Positions 51,561 through 64,000 of a stretch of DNA of 64,000 nt are shown piece by piece. Every line of letters starts with the position of its first letter. Position 1 is the first letter of the stretch. Position numbers and translations under genes: made by a program. The stretch is from Lysobacter antibioticus (GTDB taxonomy: Bacteria; Pseudomonadota; Gammaproteobacteria; Xanthomonadales; Xanthomonadaceae), in assembly GCF_000731095.1 (NCBI RefSeq), contig NZ_JMTZ01000011.1, forward strand, positions 62,001 to 126,000. Direction: 5' to 3'. The notes beneath the pieces are model-generated. The model saw only the letters and a list, made by a program, of their open reading frames with translations. It had not been told where the DNA came from and made no database searches.

Positions 51561-54500
51561 ATGCGTCTGTCCACGATCAAGCTGTCCGGTTTCAAGTCCT
51601 TCGTCGATCCGACCACGCTGCATCTGCCCACCAACATGACCGGTGTGGTGGGGCCCAACGGCTGCGGCAAGTCGAACATCATCGACGCGGTGCGTTGGGT
51701 CATGGGCGAAAGCTCGGCCAGCCGCCTGCGCGGCGACTCGCTGACCGACGTGATCTTCGCCGGCTCTTCGGCGCGCAAGCCGGTCTCGCAGGCCATGGTC
51801 GAGCTGATCTTCGACAACTCCGACCACACCATCACCGGCGAATTCGCCGCGTTCAACGAGATCTCGGTCAAGCGCACGGTCAGCCGCGACGGCACCAGCC
51901 AGTACTACCTCAACGGCGGCAAATGCCGCCGTCGCGACATCACCGACCTGTTCCTCGGCACTGGCCTGGGGCCGCGCAGCTACTCGATCATCGAGCAGGG
52001 CATGATCAGCCAGATCATCGAGGCCAAGCCCGAGGACCTGCGCGTTTATCTCGAAGAAGCCGCCGGCATTTCCAAGTACAAGGAACGGCGCAAGGAAACC
52101 GAAACCCGTATCCGCCACACCCGCGAGAACCTCGACCGCCTCAACGATCTGCGCGAGGAAGTCGGCAAGCAGCTCGAACACCTGCGCCGCCAGGCCCGCC
52201 AGGCCGAGCAGTACCAGGCGATCCAGGCCGAGCGCAAGGTCAAGGACGTGGAGTGGAAGGCGCTGGAATACCGCGCCCTGGACCAGAAACTGCAGAGCCA
52301 GCGCGAGCGCTTGTCGCAGCAGGAAACCCGATTGCAGCAATTGATCGCCGAGCAGCGCGAGGCCGAGCGCGAGCTCGAGACCGGGCGCGTGCGCCGCGAA
52401 GAAGCCGCCGAAGCGCTCAACAAGGCGCAGGCCGCGAGCTACGAGGTCGGCGGCGTGCTGGCCCGGGTCGAACAACAGATCCAGCATCAGCGCGAAATGT
52501 CCGGACGCCTGCACAAGGCGCGCGACGAAGCGATGGCCGCCCTGGCCGAGATCGGCGAGCACATCGGCAGCGATCAATCGCGCCTGGACGTGCTGCTGGC
52601 GGCGGTCGCCGATGCCGAGCCGCGCATCGAGGCGATGCGCGAGGACGACGAGGCGCGTCAGGACGCGCTGCGCGATGCCGAAACCAAGCTCAACGACTGG
52701 CAGCAGCGTTGGGACGCGCACAGCCGCGAACAATCCGAAGCCGCGCGCGCCGCCGACGTCGAGCGCACTCGCCTGGAAGGCCTGGACCGCCAGACCCTGG
52801 AAGCCGATCGCCGCCGCGAGGCGATGACTGCAGAACGCACCGGCCTGGACGTCGCCGCGCTCGCCGAGGCTTTCGAGCAATTGCAGAGCCAGCACGACCT
52901 GCAGAAGGAATCGCTGGAAAGCCTGACCGACGAGTTGGAGACCCGTAAGGGCACGGTCTCGGACCTGCAGGAGCAACAACGTTCGACCCAGAACCAACTG
53001 GCCGAGGTGCGCAAGCAGGCGCAGACCTCGCGCGGCCGTCTGTCCTCGCTGGAAACCCTGCAGCAGGCCGCGCTCGGCCTGGAGCAGGGCGCCGCGCTGA
53101 CCTGGCTGCAGGCGCGCGGGCTGGATTCGGCGCAACGCGTCGGCGAAACCCTGACCGTCGAGGCGGGCTGGGAAAACGCGGTCGAAAGCGCGCTCGGCCA
53201 ATTGATCGAGGGCGTGCTGGTCGAATCGCCGGAAGCGCTGGTCGATGCGATCGGCGAACTCGGCGAAGGCCGCCTGACCCTGGTCTCGCCCGCGCGCGAC
53301 GACAGCGTTTACGCGCCGACCTCGCTGGCCTCGAAGGTGCAGGGCCCGGCGGCGATCCGCCGCCTGCTGTCGCGCCTGCACGGCGCCGACGACCTGGCCG
53401 CGGCGCGCGCGCTGCAGCCGTCGCTGGGCGCGGAAGAAACCGTCATCACCCGCAACGGCGAGCGCCTCGGCGCCGGCTGGGTGCGGGTGCTGCGCTCCGG
53501 CGCGGCCAAGCAGGGCGCGCTGCTGCGCGAGCGCGAGATCCAGAGCCTGCGCGCCGAGATCGAGACCTTGCAGAGCCGCGAGCGCGAACTCGAACAGATC
53601 CAGATTCAGTTGCGCGACCGCCTGCTGGCGTCCGAGCAACAGCGCGAGGACGCCCAGCGCGCCCTGTACATGGCCCACCGCGGCGTGTCCGAACTCGCCG
53701 GCCAGTTGCAGAGCCATCAGGGCCGCCTGGATTCGGCGCGCAACCGCATCGAGAAGATCGATGCCGAACTCGAACAACTGCTGATCCTGATCGACGCCGG
53801 CGGCGAGCAGGCGCGCGAAGCGCGCACCCGCCAGGAAACGGCGATCGAGCGCATGGGCGAGCTGGAAGACACGCGCCTGGAGCTCGAATCCGAACGCCGC
53901 CGCTTGTTCGAAGCGCGCGACGCCGCCCGCAACGCCGCGCGCGAATCGCGCGACGCCGCGCATGCATTAAGCCTGACCCTGGAAACCCAGCGCGCCCAGA
54001 TCGCCGGCCTGAGCCAGGCGCTGGAGCGCATGGGTGGCCAGCGCGGCCAGCTCGATTCGCGCCTGGGCGAACTGTCGGCGCAGCTCGCCGACGGCGACCA
54101 GCCGGTGGTGGCGCTGGAGCAACAGCGCCAGGTCGCGCTGGAACAGCGCGTCGTCGCCGAACACGACCTGACCGCCGCGCGCACTGCGCTCGACGGCATC
54201 GACAACGACCTGCGCAAGTTCGAGCAGACCCGCCAGCAACGCGACGAGCAGGCCCTGCAACAGCGCGAAGCCATCGGCCAGCGCCGCCTCGAACAGCAAG
54301 CGCTGGTGCTCAAGGCCGAAACCCTGACCACGGCCATCGCCGAGGCCGGGGCCGTGCTCGAAGACGTGGTCAATGCGCTCGACGAGAACGCCGAACCGCA
54401 GGTCTGGGAGCGCACGGTCGCCGAACTCGACGGCAAGCTGCGGCGCCTGGAACCGGTCAACCTGGCCGCGATCGCCGAACACGCCGAGGCGGCGCAGCGC

Positions 54501-55064
54501 AAGGACTACCTCGACGCCCAGTTCACCGACCTCAACACCGCGTTGGAAACCCTGGAAGATGCGATCCGCAAGATCGACCGCGAGACCCGCGGCCGCTTCA
54601 AGGACACCTTCGACCGCGTCAATTCCGGCGTGCAGGAACTGTATCCGCGCCTGTTCGGCGGCGGCCACGCCTACCTGGAACTGACCGGCGAAGACCTGCT
54701 CGACACTGGCGTGGCGATCATGGCGCGCCCGCCCGGCAAGCGCGTGTCGAACATCTCGCTGCTGTCCGGCGGCGAGAAGGCGATGACCGCGGTGGCGCTG
54801 GTGTTCGCGATCTTCCGTTTGAACCCGGCGCCGTTCTGTCTGCTCGACGAAGTCGATGCGCCGCTCGACGAAGCCAACGTCGGCCGCTTCACCGCGATGG
54901 TCAGCGAGATGAGCGAACAGGTACAGTTCCTGTTCGTGAGCCACAACAAGGCGACGATGGAAGCCGCGCAACAACTCTCCGGCGTGACCATGCGCGAGCC
55001 CGGCGTCAGCCGTCTCGTCTCGGTCGACCTGGCCGAGGCGACGCGCCTGGCCGGTGCGGCCTGA
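51561..55064 (+). CDS. smc: Chromosome segregation ATPase SMC
   Basis: The protein has 1167 residues, the normal SMC length. Walker A GPNGCGKSN is at 31-39. Long coiled coils (about 170-500 and 660-1000) flank a hinge at about 505-640. The C-terminal head has the signature LSGGEKAMTAVAL (about 1068-1080) and Walker B CLLDEVDAPLDEANVGRF. With ScpA and ScpB (16260-15945 in this window) it makes the condensin that compacts and segregates chromosomes. It is followed by zipA and ligA, as in other xanthomonads. Confidence 0.96.
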   Translation: MRLSTIKLSGFKSFVDPTTLHLPTNMTGVVGPNGCGKSNIIDAVRWVMGESSASRLRGDSLTDVIFAGSSARKPVSQAMVELIFDNSDHTITGEFAAFNEISVKRTVSRDGTSQYYLNGGKCRRRDITDLFLGTGLGPRSYSIIEQGMISQIIEAKPEDLRVYLEEAAGISKYKERRKETETRIRHTRENLDRLNDLREEVGKQLEHLRRQARQAEQYQAIQAERKVKDVEWKALEYRALDQKLQSQRERLSQQETRLQQLIAEQREAERELETGRVRREEAAEALNKAQAASYEVGGVLARVEQQIQHQREMSGRLHKARDEAMAALAEIGEHIGSDQSRLDVLLAAVADAEPRIEAMREDDEARQDALRDAETKLNDWQQRWDAHSREQSEAARAADVERTRLEGLDRQTLEADRRREAMTAERTGLDVAALAEAFEQLQSQHDLQKESLESLTDELETRKGTVSDLQEQQRSTQNQLAEVRKQAQTSRGRLSSLETLQQAALGLEQGAALTWLQARGLDSAQRVGETLTVEAGWENAVESALGQLIEGVLVESPEALVDAIGELGEGRLTLVSPARDDSVYAPTSLASKVQGPAAIRRLLSRLHGADDLAAARALQPSLGAEETVITRNGERLGAGWVRVLRSGAAKQGALLREREIQSLRAEIETLQSRERELEQIQIQLRDRLLASEQQREDAQRALYMAHRGVSELAGQLQSHQGRLDSARNRIEKIDAELEQLLILIDAGGEQAREARTRQETAIERMGELEDTRLELESERRRLFEARDAARNAARESRDAAHALSLTLETQRAQIAGLSQALERMGGQRGQLDSRLGELSAQLADGDQPVVALEQQRQVALEQRVVAEHDLTAARTALDGIDNDLRKFEQTRQQRDEQALQQREAIGQRRLEQQALVLKAETLTTAIAEAGAVLEDVVNALDENAEPQVWERTVAELDGKLRRLEPVNLAAIAEHAEAAQRKDYLDAQFTDLNTALETLEDAIRKIDRETRGRFKDTFDRVNSGVQELYPRLFGGGHAYLELTGEDLLDTGVAIMARPPGKRVSNISLLSGGEKAMTAVALVFAIFRLNPAPFCLLDEVDAPLDEANVGRFTAMVSEMSEQVQFLFVSHNKATMEAAQQLSGVTMREPGVSRLVSVDLAEATRLAGAA

Positions 55065-55089
55065 GTCGGGAACGTACCGGGTAGGTGCC

Positions 55090-55247
55090 GGGAATGGAGA
55101 ATCGGGAATGGTTCACAACCGATCTCTCCGTCCTGTCATGCCATCATCCATCGTCTGATTTGAATCTTAGGAACGGGAAACAGGAAACGCAGAATCGCAG
55201 GCCGCCATCGTCGCTCTCCGATTCTCGATTCCCCATTCCCGATTCCC
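55090..55247. repeat. GGGAAT/ATTCCC repeat patch between smc and zipA
   Basis: GGGAATGGAGAATCGGGAAT at 55090-55109 has its inverse in the ATTCTCGATTCCCCATTCCC region at about 55221-55240, with further GGGAAT-like words between. The arms could pair over the whole smc-zipA gap. Confidence 0.65.
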
Positions 55248-55263
55248 GCACTAGGAGAAACCG

Positions 55264-56034
55264 ATGTCCGACGTGACACTGCTGCGGATCGGCATCCTCA
55301 TCGCCGGTCTGATCCTGATCGGCGCGATCGTGTTCTTCGGCCGCCCGCGCAAGCCGGGGCAGGGCAAGCGCGTCGCCCGTGAGGAAGCGCCGCGTACCGG
55401 CGAACGCAAGCCGGGTACCCGCCAGGAGCCCTCGCTGGGCGAGCAGATCGAAAACGAGCTCGGCGAATCCTCGACCGTGCCGGGCGAGGCCACCACCCAG
55501 GCCGAGCTGGAACTGTTCGACCGCACCCTGGAAGGCGGCGCCAATGCCGCCAACAGCGATCTCGGTCGTCGCGTCAGCGAAGAGTTCGACAAGATCGTGA
55601 CCTTGTATCTGGCCGCGCGCGCCGGGCAGAAGCTGCACGGCCCCGACATCGTGGTCGCTGCCGAAAAGGCCGGCCTGGTCTATGGCCACATGGGCGTGTT
55701 CCACCGCTTGGTCGAAGGCCACCCCGAGCGCGGTCCGGTGTTCAGCGTCGCCAACATCATGAAGCCCGGCAGTTTCGACATGGCGACGATCCAGTCGCTG
55801 GAGACCCCGGCGGTGGCGTTCTTCCTGACCCTGCCGGCGCCGATCCCGGCGCTCGACGCCTGGGAGACCATGCTGCCGACGGCGCAGCGCATGGCCGAGT
55901 TGCTGGATGCGGTGGTGCTGGACGAGCAGCGCAATGCCCTCGGCCGCCAGCGCATCGCTCATTTGCGCGACGAACTGCGTGCCTACGATCGCCAGCGCGA
56001 AGCGCCGCCGTTGAGCAAGCCGACGCGTTGGTGA
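55264..56034 (+). CDS. zipA: Cell division protein ZipA
   Basis: The protein has 256 residues. An N-terminal transmembrane helix (LLRIGILIAGLILIGAIVFF) is followed by a basic then acidic linker and the C-terminal FtsZ-binding ZipA domain (about 120-250: IVTLYLAARAGQKLHGPDIV, YGHMGVFHRL, VFSVANIMKPGSFD, TPAVAFFLTLPAP). It tethers FtsZ to the membrane at the division site. Position between smc and ligA is the conserved xanthomonad order. Confidence 0.95.
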   Translation: MSDVTLLRIGILIAGLILIGAIVFFGRPRKPGQGKRVAREEAPRTGERKPGTRQEPSLGEQIENELGESSTVPGEATTQAELELFDRTLEGGANAANSDLGRRVSEEFDKIVTLYLAARAGQKLHGPDIVVAAEKAGLVYGHMGVFHRLVEGHPERGPVFSVANIMKPGSFDMATIQSLETPAVAFFLTLPAPIPALDAWETMLPTAQRMAELLDAVVLDEQRNALGRQRIAHLRDELRAYDRQREAPPLSKPTRW

Positions 56035-56093
56035 ACCGATAGCGGCGCTATTCGCGCCGCTGCGGTGTTGCAGGGTTCGACCTCAGCTTTCCT

Positions 56094-56142
56094 GTAGGAG
56101 CGGCGTCCCAACAGGGATTTCCTACGGTCATGAGCCGCGACC
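56094..56142 (+). repeat. REP-like palindrome, copy 5
   Basis: GTAGGAGCGGCGTCCCAACA ... GAGCCGCGACC, the same long form (with an intervening GGGATTT) as copy 2 at 33062. Confidence 0.7.
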
Positions 56143-56203
56143 ACGGGACGCGCAGAAATATCAACGCCGATGTTGTTCATCGAAAGCTGCGTGCAGTCGC
56201 AGG

Positions 56204-56230
56204 GTAGGAGCGGCGCGAGCCGCGATCGCG
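56204..56230 (+). repeat. REP-like palindrome, copy 6
   Basis: GTAGGAGCGGCGCGAGCCGC continuing GATCGCG; the short form, like copy 1 at 6632. Confidence 0.7.
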
Positions 56231-56626
56231 CTGCGACAGTCTTGCTGCGTATCTCTGAATCAAGATCAAGATCAAACGCCAAGAGCTTCCGCCACTAAAG
56301 TGGCGGGTTACTTTCTTTTGTCATAAGCAACAAAAGAAAGGTAACCAAAGAAAAATGCTTTTCTTTGAATCACAGGCCCGCACGAGCGTTGCCTCCGCGG
56401 GGATTTTTCATACGGGACATCCCTGTCCCGATGAAAAACGGCCCGCATCCATGCGGGCCGCCCTCCGGGTCTTCTAGGGCCTTCGCTAGTGCGAAGCCGC
56501 GCACAGCAACATCAGCCGCAACGGCAACGGCAACGGCAAAATCTTGCCCGCATCCGCACTTGCATCCGCACTGTTAGTTCGCGTGCCGAAGGCTGCTCCT
56601 GGATCGGCGCGGCGTCCTTGCCGTAA

Positions 56627-60295
<3,669 letters not shown>

Positions 60296-60399
60296 CCGCG
60301 ATGAACCCCGCATGCGGCAGCGAACGGTAACTGCCGCGTTTTGATTGCAGTTTCATCGATCGCGGTTAGAGTGATCGGGTCGGGTGCGGGGGGACGTGC

Positions 60400-61128
60400 A
60401 TGCGTGGTGTGATGATCGCGATCCAATGGCTGGCCTTCGCCGGTTTGGCGTGCACGCAGGCTCGCGCAGAGCCGGTGGGCGAGCGCCTGTACGGTGGGCG
60501 CCTGTTGCGCTGCGCTTCCAGCGGCGAGGAAGTCGTGCGCTGTCCGGCCGACACCCGCGAAGGCGTGCGCCTGGTCCATCGCACCTCCGGCAAGCCTTGC
60601 GTCGAGGGCACGAGCTGGGGCGCCGACCGCGGCGGTGTGTGGGTTTCGCAGGGCTGTGCCGCGGATTTCGTGCTCGGCAAGGGCGGCAGCGGCCGCGACA
60701 GCACCACCGGTGCGCGGGTGATCAAATGCGAGTCGCGCGGTGGCCGTTGGAACCATTGCCCGGCCAAGATCGGCGAGGGCGTGGTGCTGGCCCAGCAACT
60801 CTCCAAACAACCTTGCTTGCGCAACCAAAGCTGGGGCGCCGACAAGCAGGGCGTCTGGGTGTCGGGCGGTTGCCGCGCCGAATTCCGTCTGCTCGGTGTC
60901 GAGGAACCGGCCGCGCAGGCGCGCAAACCTTTGCTGCGTTGCGAATCGCAGGACCGGCGCGCCCGCCGTTGCGATGGCGAAACCGGCCTGGGCGTGCGCA
61001 TGGTCAAGCAGTTGTCCAAGACCGAATGCATCGAAGGGCGCAGTTGGGGCTACGACGCGCACGGGGTCTGGGTCGAGGATGGCTGCCGTGCCGACTTCGA
61101 GCTCGACTATCGCCGCAACGGCGGATGA
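60400..61128 (+). CDS. Secreted protein with three DUF3011 repeats
   Basis: The protein has 242 residues. A signal peptide (IAIQWLAFAGLACTQARA) precedes three tandem DUF3011 units at about 35-92, 105-160 and 170-235. Each shows a Cys before a short charged turn, a second Cys, L....S...C.....W(G) and GVWV..GC.A.F. Every unit has four cysteines, so disulfide-stabilised beta modules are likely. Function of DUF3011 is not established; the family is exported. A paralogue follows at 61308. Confidence 0.85.
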   Translation: MRGVMIAIQWLAFAGLACTQARAEPVGERLYGGRLLRCASSGEEVVRCPADTREGVRLVHRTSGKPCVEGTSWGADRGGVWVSQGCAADFVLGKGGSGRDSTTGARVIKCESRGGRWNHCPAKIGEGVVLAQQLSKQPCLRNQSWGADKQGVWVSGGCRAEFRLLGVEEPAAQARKPLLRCESQDRRARRCDGETGLGVRMVKQLSKTECIEGRSWGYDAHGVWVEDGCRADFELDYRRNGG

Positions 61129-61307
61129 TCCGCAGGCGTGCGACGGCCCGCAGTTTGCCGATCGAGGTGCGACGCTGCACTGCAACAACGGCGCAAACTA
61201 AGCGACTCATGAACGTTTTTGGCTCTCCGCCACGAAGGGCGAAAATCTTGAGCTGGCGTTAAGCGGGTTCAGATAGAGTCCTTGGCACATTGACAAGGAG
61301 CATGAAC

Positions 61308-62084
61308 ATGTCCGCACGCATTCTTTCCGGTTTGAGTTTGATGGTCGGCCTCGGCATGGCCGCCGGCGCCGCACAGGCCGTGCCGCAATACGACGATTAC
61401 GGCTACAACAACGTGATCCGTTGCGAATCCAACGACAACCGCGAGCGTCGTTGCGACGCCGATACCCGAGGCGGCGTGCAGCTCAGCCGACAGTTGTCCA
61501 AGTCTTCGTGCAGCCAGGGACGCAGTTGGGGTTACGATCGCTCGGGCATCTGGGTCCGCGAAGGCTGCCGCGCCGAGTTCACCCTGGGCCGCGGCGGCGG
61601 TTGGAATGACGGCGGCGGCGGCTGGAACGGCGGTGGCGGCGGCAGCGGCGAAGTCGTGCGCTGCGATTCCAACGACAACCGCCCGCGCACCTGCCGCATC
61701 GACGGTAATCGCGCACGTCTGCAACGCCAGATTTCGAGCTCGCCGTGCATCGAGGGCCGCAGCTGGGGCTCGCGCCCCGGTGAGGTCTGGGTGAGCGATG
61801 GTTGCCGCGCCGAATTCGTCGCCTCGCGCGGCGGTGGCGGTGGCTGGAATGGCGGTGGCGGCGGCTGGAACGGCGGCGGTGGCGGTTGGGGCGGTGGCGG
61901 CCAGGAAGTCAGCTGCGAGTCGCGCAACAATCGCCAGAACCGCTGCAACATGTCGATTCGCCGCGACGCGCGCCTGATCAAGCAGAACTCCGGTTCGCCG
62001 TGCATCGAAGGCCAGACCTGGGGCTGGGACCGCAACGGCGTGTGGGTCGCCGGCGGCTGCCGCGGCGTGTTCCGGGTCAACTGA
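61308..62084 (+). CDS. Secreted protein with three DUF3011 repeats and Gly-rich linkers
   Basis: The protein has 258 residues. AAGGAG at 61294-61299 favours the ATG 61308, which opens the signal peptide (ARILSGLSLMVGLGMAAGAA). Three DUF3011 units (about 36-92, 112-168 and 196-255) carry the pattern C.S.......C, QLS.S.C..GRSWG, GIWV..GCRAEF. They are joined by Gly/Trp/Asn linkers (repeated GGGGWN). The linkers distinguish it from the paralogue at 60400. A strong hairpin follows at 62111-62149. Function unknown. Confidence 0.87.
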   Translation: MSARILSGLSLMVGLGMAAGAAQAVPQYDDYGYNNVIRCESNDNRERRCDADTRGGVQLSRQLSKSSCSQGRSWGYDRSGIWVREGCRAEFTLGRGGGWNDGGGGWNGGGGGSGEVVRCDSNDNRPRTCRIDGNRARLQRQISSSPCIEGRSWGSRPGEVWVSDGCRAEFVASRGGGGGWNGGGGGWNGGGGGWGGGGQEVSCESRNNRQNRCNMSIRRDARLIKQNSGSPCIEGQTWGWDRNGVWVAGGCRGVFRVN

Positions 62085-62110
62085 TCGCGATACCTGCATC
62101 GTCCGCATGC

Positions 62111-62149
62111 AACGACGCCCCCGTCGCAAGACCGGGGGCGTCGTCGTTT
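62111..62149 (+). terminator. Terminator after the second DUF3011 gene
   Basis: AACGACGCCCCC pairs with GGGGGCGTCGTCGTT around an 11-base loop, followed by TTTC. The stem is strong and the T-run is short. Confidence 0.65.
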
Positions 62150-62217
62150 CGGCGCCCGCGTCGGCGCCGTTTCGGGGCCGTTTCGGGGCCGACACGCGCA
62201 TCCGTTAAACTGCGCGC

Positions 62218-63276
62218 ATGAACGACGCCATCGATTTCGACCGCTACGACCGCATCCGCCCGATCCGTTGGACCGGAGACGCCCTCGAACTGCTCGACCA
62301 GCGCAAGCTGCCTTTCGCCGTGGAATACGTGCGCTGCGACGACAGCGACGCGGTCGCCGCGGCGATCCACGCCCTGACCGTGCGCGGCGCCCCGGCGATC
62401 GGCATCGCCGCGGCCTGGGGCGTGGTCCTGGCCGCGCGCAAGGTGCAGGCCGGCAGCGGGCTCGAAGCCTTGGCGGCGATCGAGCCGGCCTTGCAGCGCC
62501 TCAATGCGGCGCGCCCGACCGCGGTCAACCTGGCCTGGGCCCTGGCGCGGATGCGCCGGGTGTTGGCTGGCGCCGGCGGCGATTGGCGGGAGGTCCTTGC
62601 GCGCGAGGCACAGGCGATCGCCGATGAGGACCTGGCCGCGAACCGGCGCATGGGCGCGCTCGGCGCGGCCCTGATCGAGCCCGGCAGCGGTGTGCTGACC
62701 CATTGCAACACCGGCTCGCTCGCGACCGCCGGCTTCGGCACCGCGCTCGGCGTCATCCGCGCCGGCGTCGCCCAGGGCCGCATCGATGCGGTGTTCGCCG
62801 GCGAGACCCGGCCCTGGCTGCAGGGCGCGCGCCTGACGGTGTGGGAGCTCGAACAGGACGGCATCGCGCCGACCCTGATCGCCGATTCGGCGGCCTCGCA
62901 CCTGATGAAGACCGGCAAGGTGCGCTGGGTCATCGTCGGCGCCGATCGCATCTGCGCCAACGGCGACACCGCCAACAAGATCGGCACCTACCAGCTGGCC
63001 ATCGCCGCGCGCCATCACGGCGTGCGCTTCATGGTCGCCGCGCCGTCGTCGACGGTCGACATGGACACCTTGTCGGGCGATGCGATCGAAATCGAAGAAC
63101 GCGACCCGGGCGAGCTGTTCGCGGTCGGCGGCACGCGCACCGCGGCCGAGCGGGTGGGCGCCTGGAACCCGGTGTTCGATGTGACCCCGCACGAGCTGAT
63201 CGACGCCATCGTCACCGAGCGCGGCGTGATCGAACGCCCCGACGAGGCAGCGATGCGGGCGGCGTTCGGCGGCTGA
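62218..63276 (+). CDS. mtnA: Methylthioribose-1-phosphate isomerase
   Basis: The protein has 352 residues. It contains the eIF2B-alpha-like isomerase motifs: [40 protein letters not shown] (catalytic Cys), [18 protein letters not shown] and the Asp in [20 protein letters not shown]. It converts 5-methylthioribose-1-phosphate to the ribulose form in methionine salvage. It sits before gyrA, a common xanthomonad order. Confidence 0.95.
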   Translation: MNDAIDFDRYDRIRPIRWTGDALELLDQRKLPFAVEYVRCDDSDAVAAAIHALTVRGAPAIGIAAAWGVVLAARKVQAGSGLEALAAIEPALQRLNAARPTAVNLAWALARMRRVLAGAGGDWREVLAREAQAIADEDLAANRRMGALGAALIEPGSGVLTHCNTGSLATAGFGTALGVIRAGVAQGRIDAVFAGETRPWLQGARLTVWELEQDGIAPTLIADSAASHLMKTGKVRWVIVGADRICANGDTANKIGTYQLAIAARHHGVRFMVAAPSSTVDMDTLSGDAIEIEERDPGELFAVGGTRTAAERVGAWNPVFDVTPHELIDAIVTERGVIERPDEAAMRAAFGG

Positions 63277-63782
63277 GCCGTCGCTTCGGCGGCCGGCCCC
63301 GGCTTCTGCGGGCCGTCCGCGAGCCGGGCAGGGCCGCTGCGCGTGCACAGCGCTTGCTGGCGGCTGTCCAGGGCGCTGGCCTGACCTCGGCGCGAGCTGG
63401 GTCGACTCCCGCTGGCTTCGACCGCCGTGCCGGCCGTCTTTCCGAGCTGGCGCGGGCCGGGTTCGCCGGCTGCCTCGCAGACCCGTTTCGCGGCTTGCGC
63501 GCATGCCTTTGCGGCCGCCGGCAAACCGCCTTGGCCTAGCGTATAGCGAGAACCCCGCGACGGATGCTGCAGCGCAGCTGAAAATCACATCCAAGTGATT
63601 GTTTCTGCGTGGGAATCAGGCCCCTGTGAAACCGCGTTTCGTGGTATGATTTCGAGTCACTTTTACGCCGCCCCGAGCGAGCTGCAGGACAGGCCCGCTG
63701 GGACCCTGTTGGCGGCATTCCGACTGGAATGCCGGTGCCGTTCGTCCGGGGCGTCCGAATCACCGCACGCAACGGAACCCTG
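63277..63782. other. Intergenic region before gyrA
   Basis: The 506 bases hold no convincing gene. The gyrA promoter probably lies here: a TATGAT -10-like hexamer is at 63645-63650, with no clear -35 at the usual spacing. The leader to the gyrA ATG would be about 130 bases. Confidence 0.45.
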
Positions 63783-64000
63783 ATGGCCGAACTCGCCAAG
63801 GAAATCATCCAGGTCAATCTCGAAGACGAGATGCGCCGCAGCTATCTCGATTACGCCATGAGCGTGATCGTCGGGCGCGCGCTTCCCGACGTTCGAGACG
63901 GCCTCAAGCCTGTGCACCGCCGCGTCCTCTACGCCATGAGCGAACTGGGCGCTCACAGCAACAAGCCGCATTTCAAGTCGGCGCGTATCGTCGGTGACGT
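63783..64000 (+). CDS. gyrA: DNA gyrase subunit A, 5' end
   Basis: The first 72 codons are in the window; the gene runs off the end. The start [20 protein letters not shown] and the motifs [36 protein letters not shown] and KSARIVGDV are typical of GyrA. The visible part ends just before the region where quinolone-resistance substitutions occur. Gyrase introduces negative supercoils. Confidence 0.97.
   Translation, partial: MAELAKEIIQVNLEDEMRRSYLDYAMSVIVGRALPDVRDGLKPVHRRVLYAMSELGAHSNKPHFKSARIVGD

Noticed and set aside
51519-53963. Very long antisense open frame opposite smc (and similar ones opposite zwf, ligA and the GH65 gene)
   Set aside because: Long antisense frames are expected in GC-rich genes with G/C in third positions. 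The sense frames carry full catalytic motifs and the antisense ones none.
63301-63539. Possible small gene between mtnA and gyrA
   Set aside because: Only shadow-type frames rich in Arg and Ala, without ribosome-binding site or recognisable domain.

Overview
The window looks like a chromosomal segment of a GC-rich gammaproteobacterium of the Xanthomonadaceae, most likely Lysobacter or a close relative. The evidence is very high GC with tight operons, proteins carrying the XVIPCD signal of the Xanthomonadales killing type IV secretion system (X-T4SS), TonB-dependent sugar-uptake loci, the gene order smc-zipA-ligA and mtnA-gyrA, and families of short intergenic palindromes. This assignment is inferred from gene content, not from a database match.

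Region 1 (1-5697) is an interbacterial-killing locus. It holds the 3' end of one M23/peptidoglycan-binding/XVIPCD effector, a lipoprotein that is a likely immunity protein, a complete effector of the same architecture, a stand-alone XVIPCD protein, a small unknown protein and the VirD4 coupling ATPase. No virB gene is present. A second, paralogous lipoprotein-effector pair lies at 17751-19784.

Region 2 (5795-17183) is mostly housekeeping and regulation: an omega-amidase, an FAD oxidoreductase, a TetR regulator divergent from an NTF2-like gene across four near-identical operators, a DeoR/AgaR regulator, a secreted DUF3472-ricin lectin protein, and rluB-scpB-scpA.

Region 3 (19966-39420) starts with yciI-bolA and continues with a carbohydrate regulon. 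It contains a LacI regulator, a TonB-dependent receptor, a GH144-like lipoprotein, an ABC binding protein with two permeases, and a large discoidin-containing glycosidase-like protein. These are followed, on the opposite strand, by GH1 beta-glucosidase, glucose-6-phosphate dehydrogenase, glucokinase and 6-phosphogluconolactonase, with the ABC ATPase divergent from GH1. LacI-type 14-bp operators recur before lacI, before the receptor and between GH1 and the ATPase. Together the genes describe import of a glucan-derived oligosaccharide, hydrolysis to glucose and oxidation to 6-phosphogluconate.

Region 4 (39762-51218) has two small genes of unknown role, a TerD-like protein, and a second sugar locus read leftward: LacI, a GH65 phosphorylase fused to beta-phosphoglucomutase, a TonB-dependent receptor and an MFS transporter.

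Region 5 (51561-64000) carries smc, zipA, ligA and an epmA gene frameshifted by a 58-bp tandem duplication. Two secreted DUF3011 proteins, mtnA and the start of gyrA follow. Intergenic space here and near 6600 and 33100 is occupied by REP-like palindromes and a longer composite repeat. I saw no tRNA, rRNA, CRISPR array, prophage or insertion sequence.
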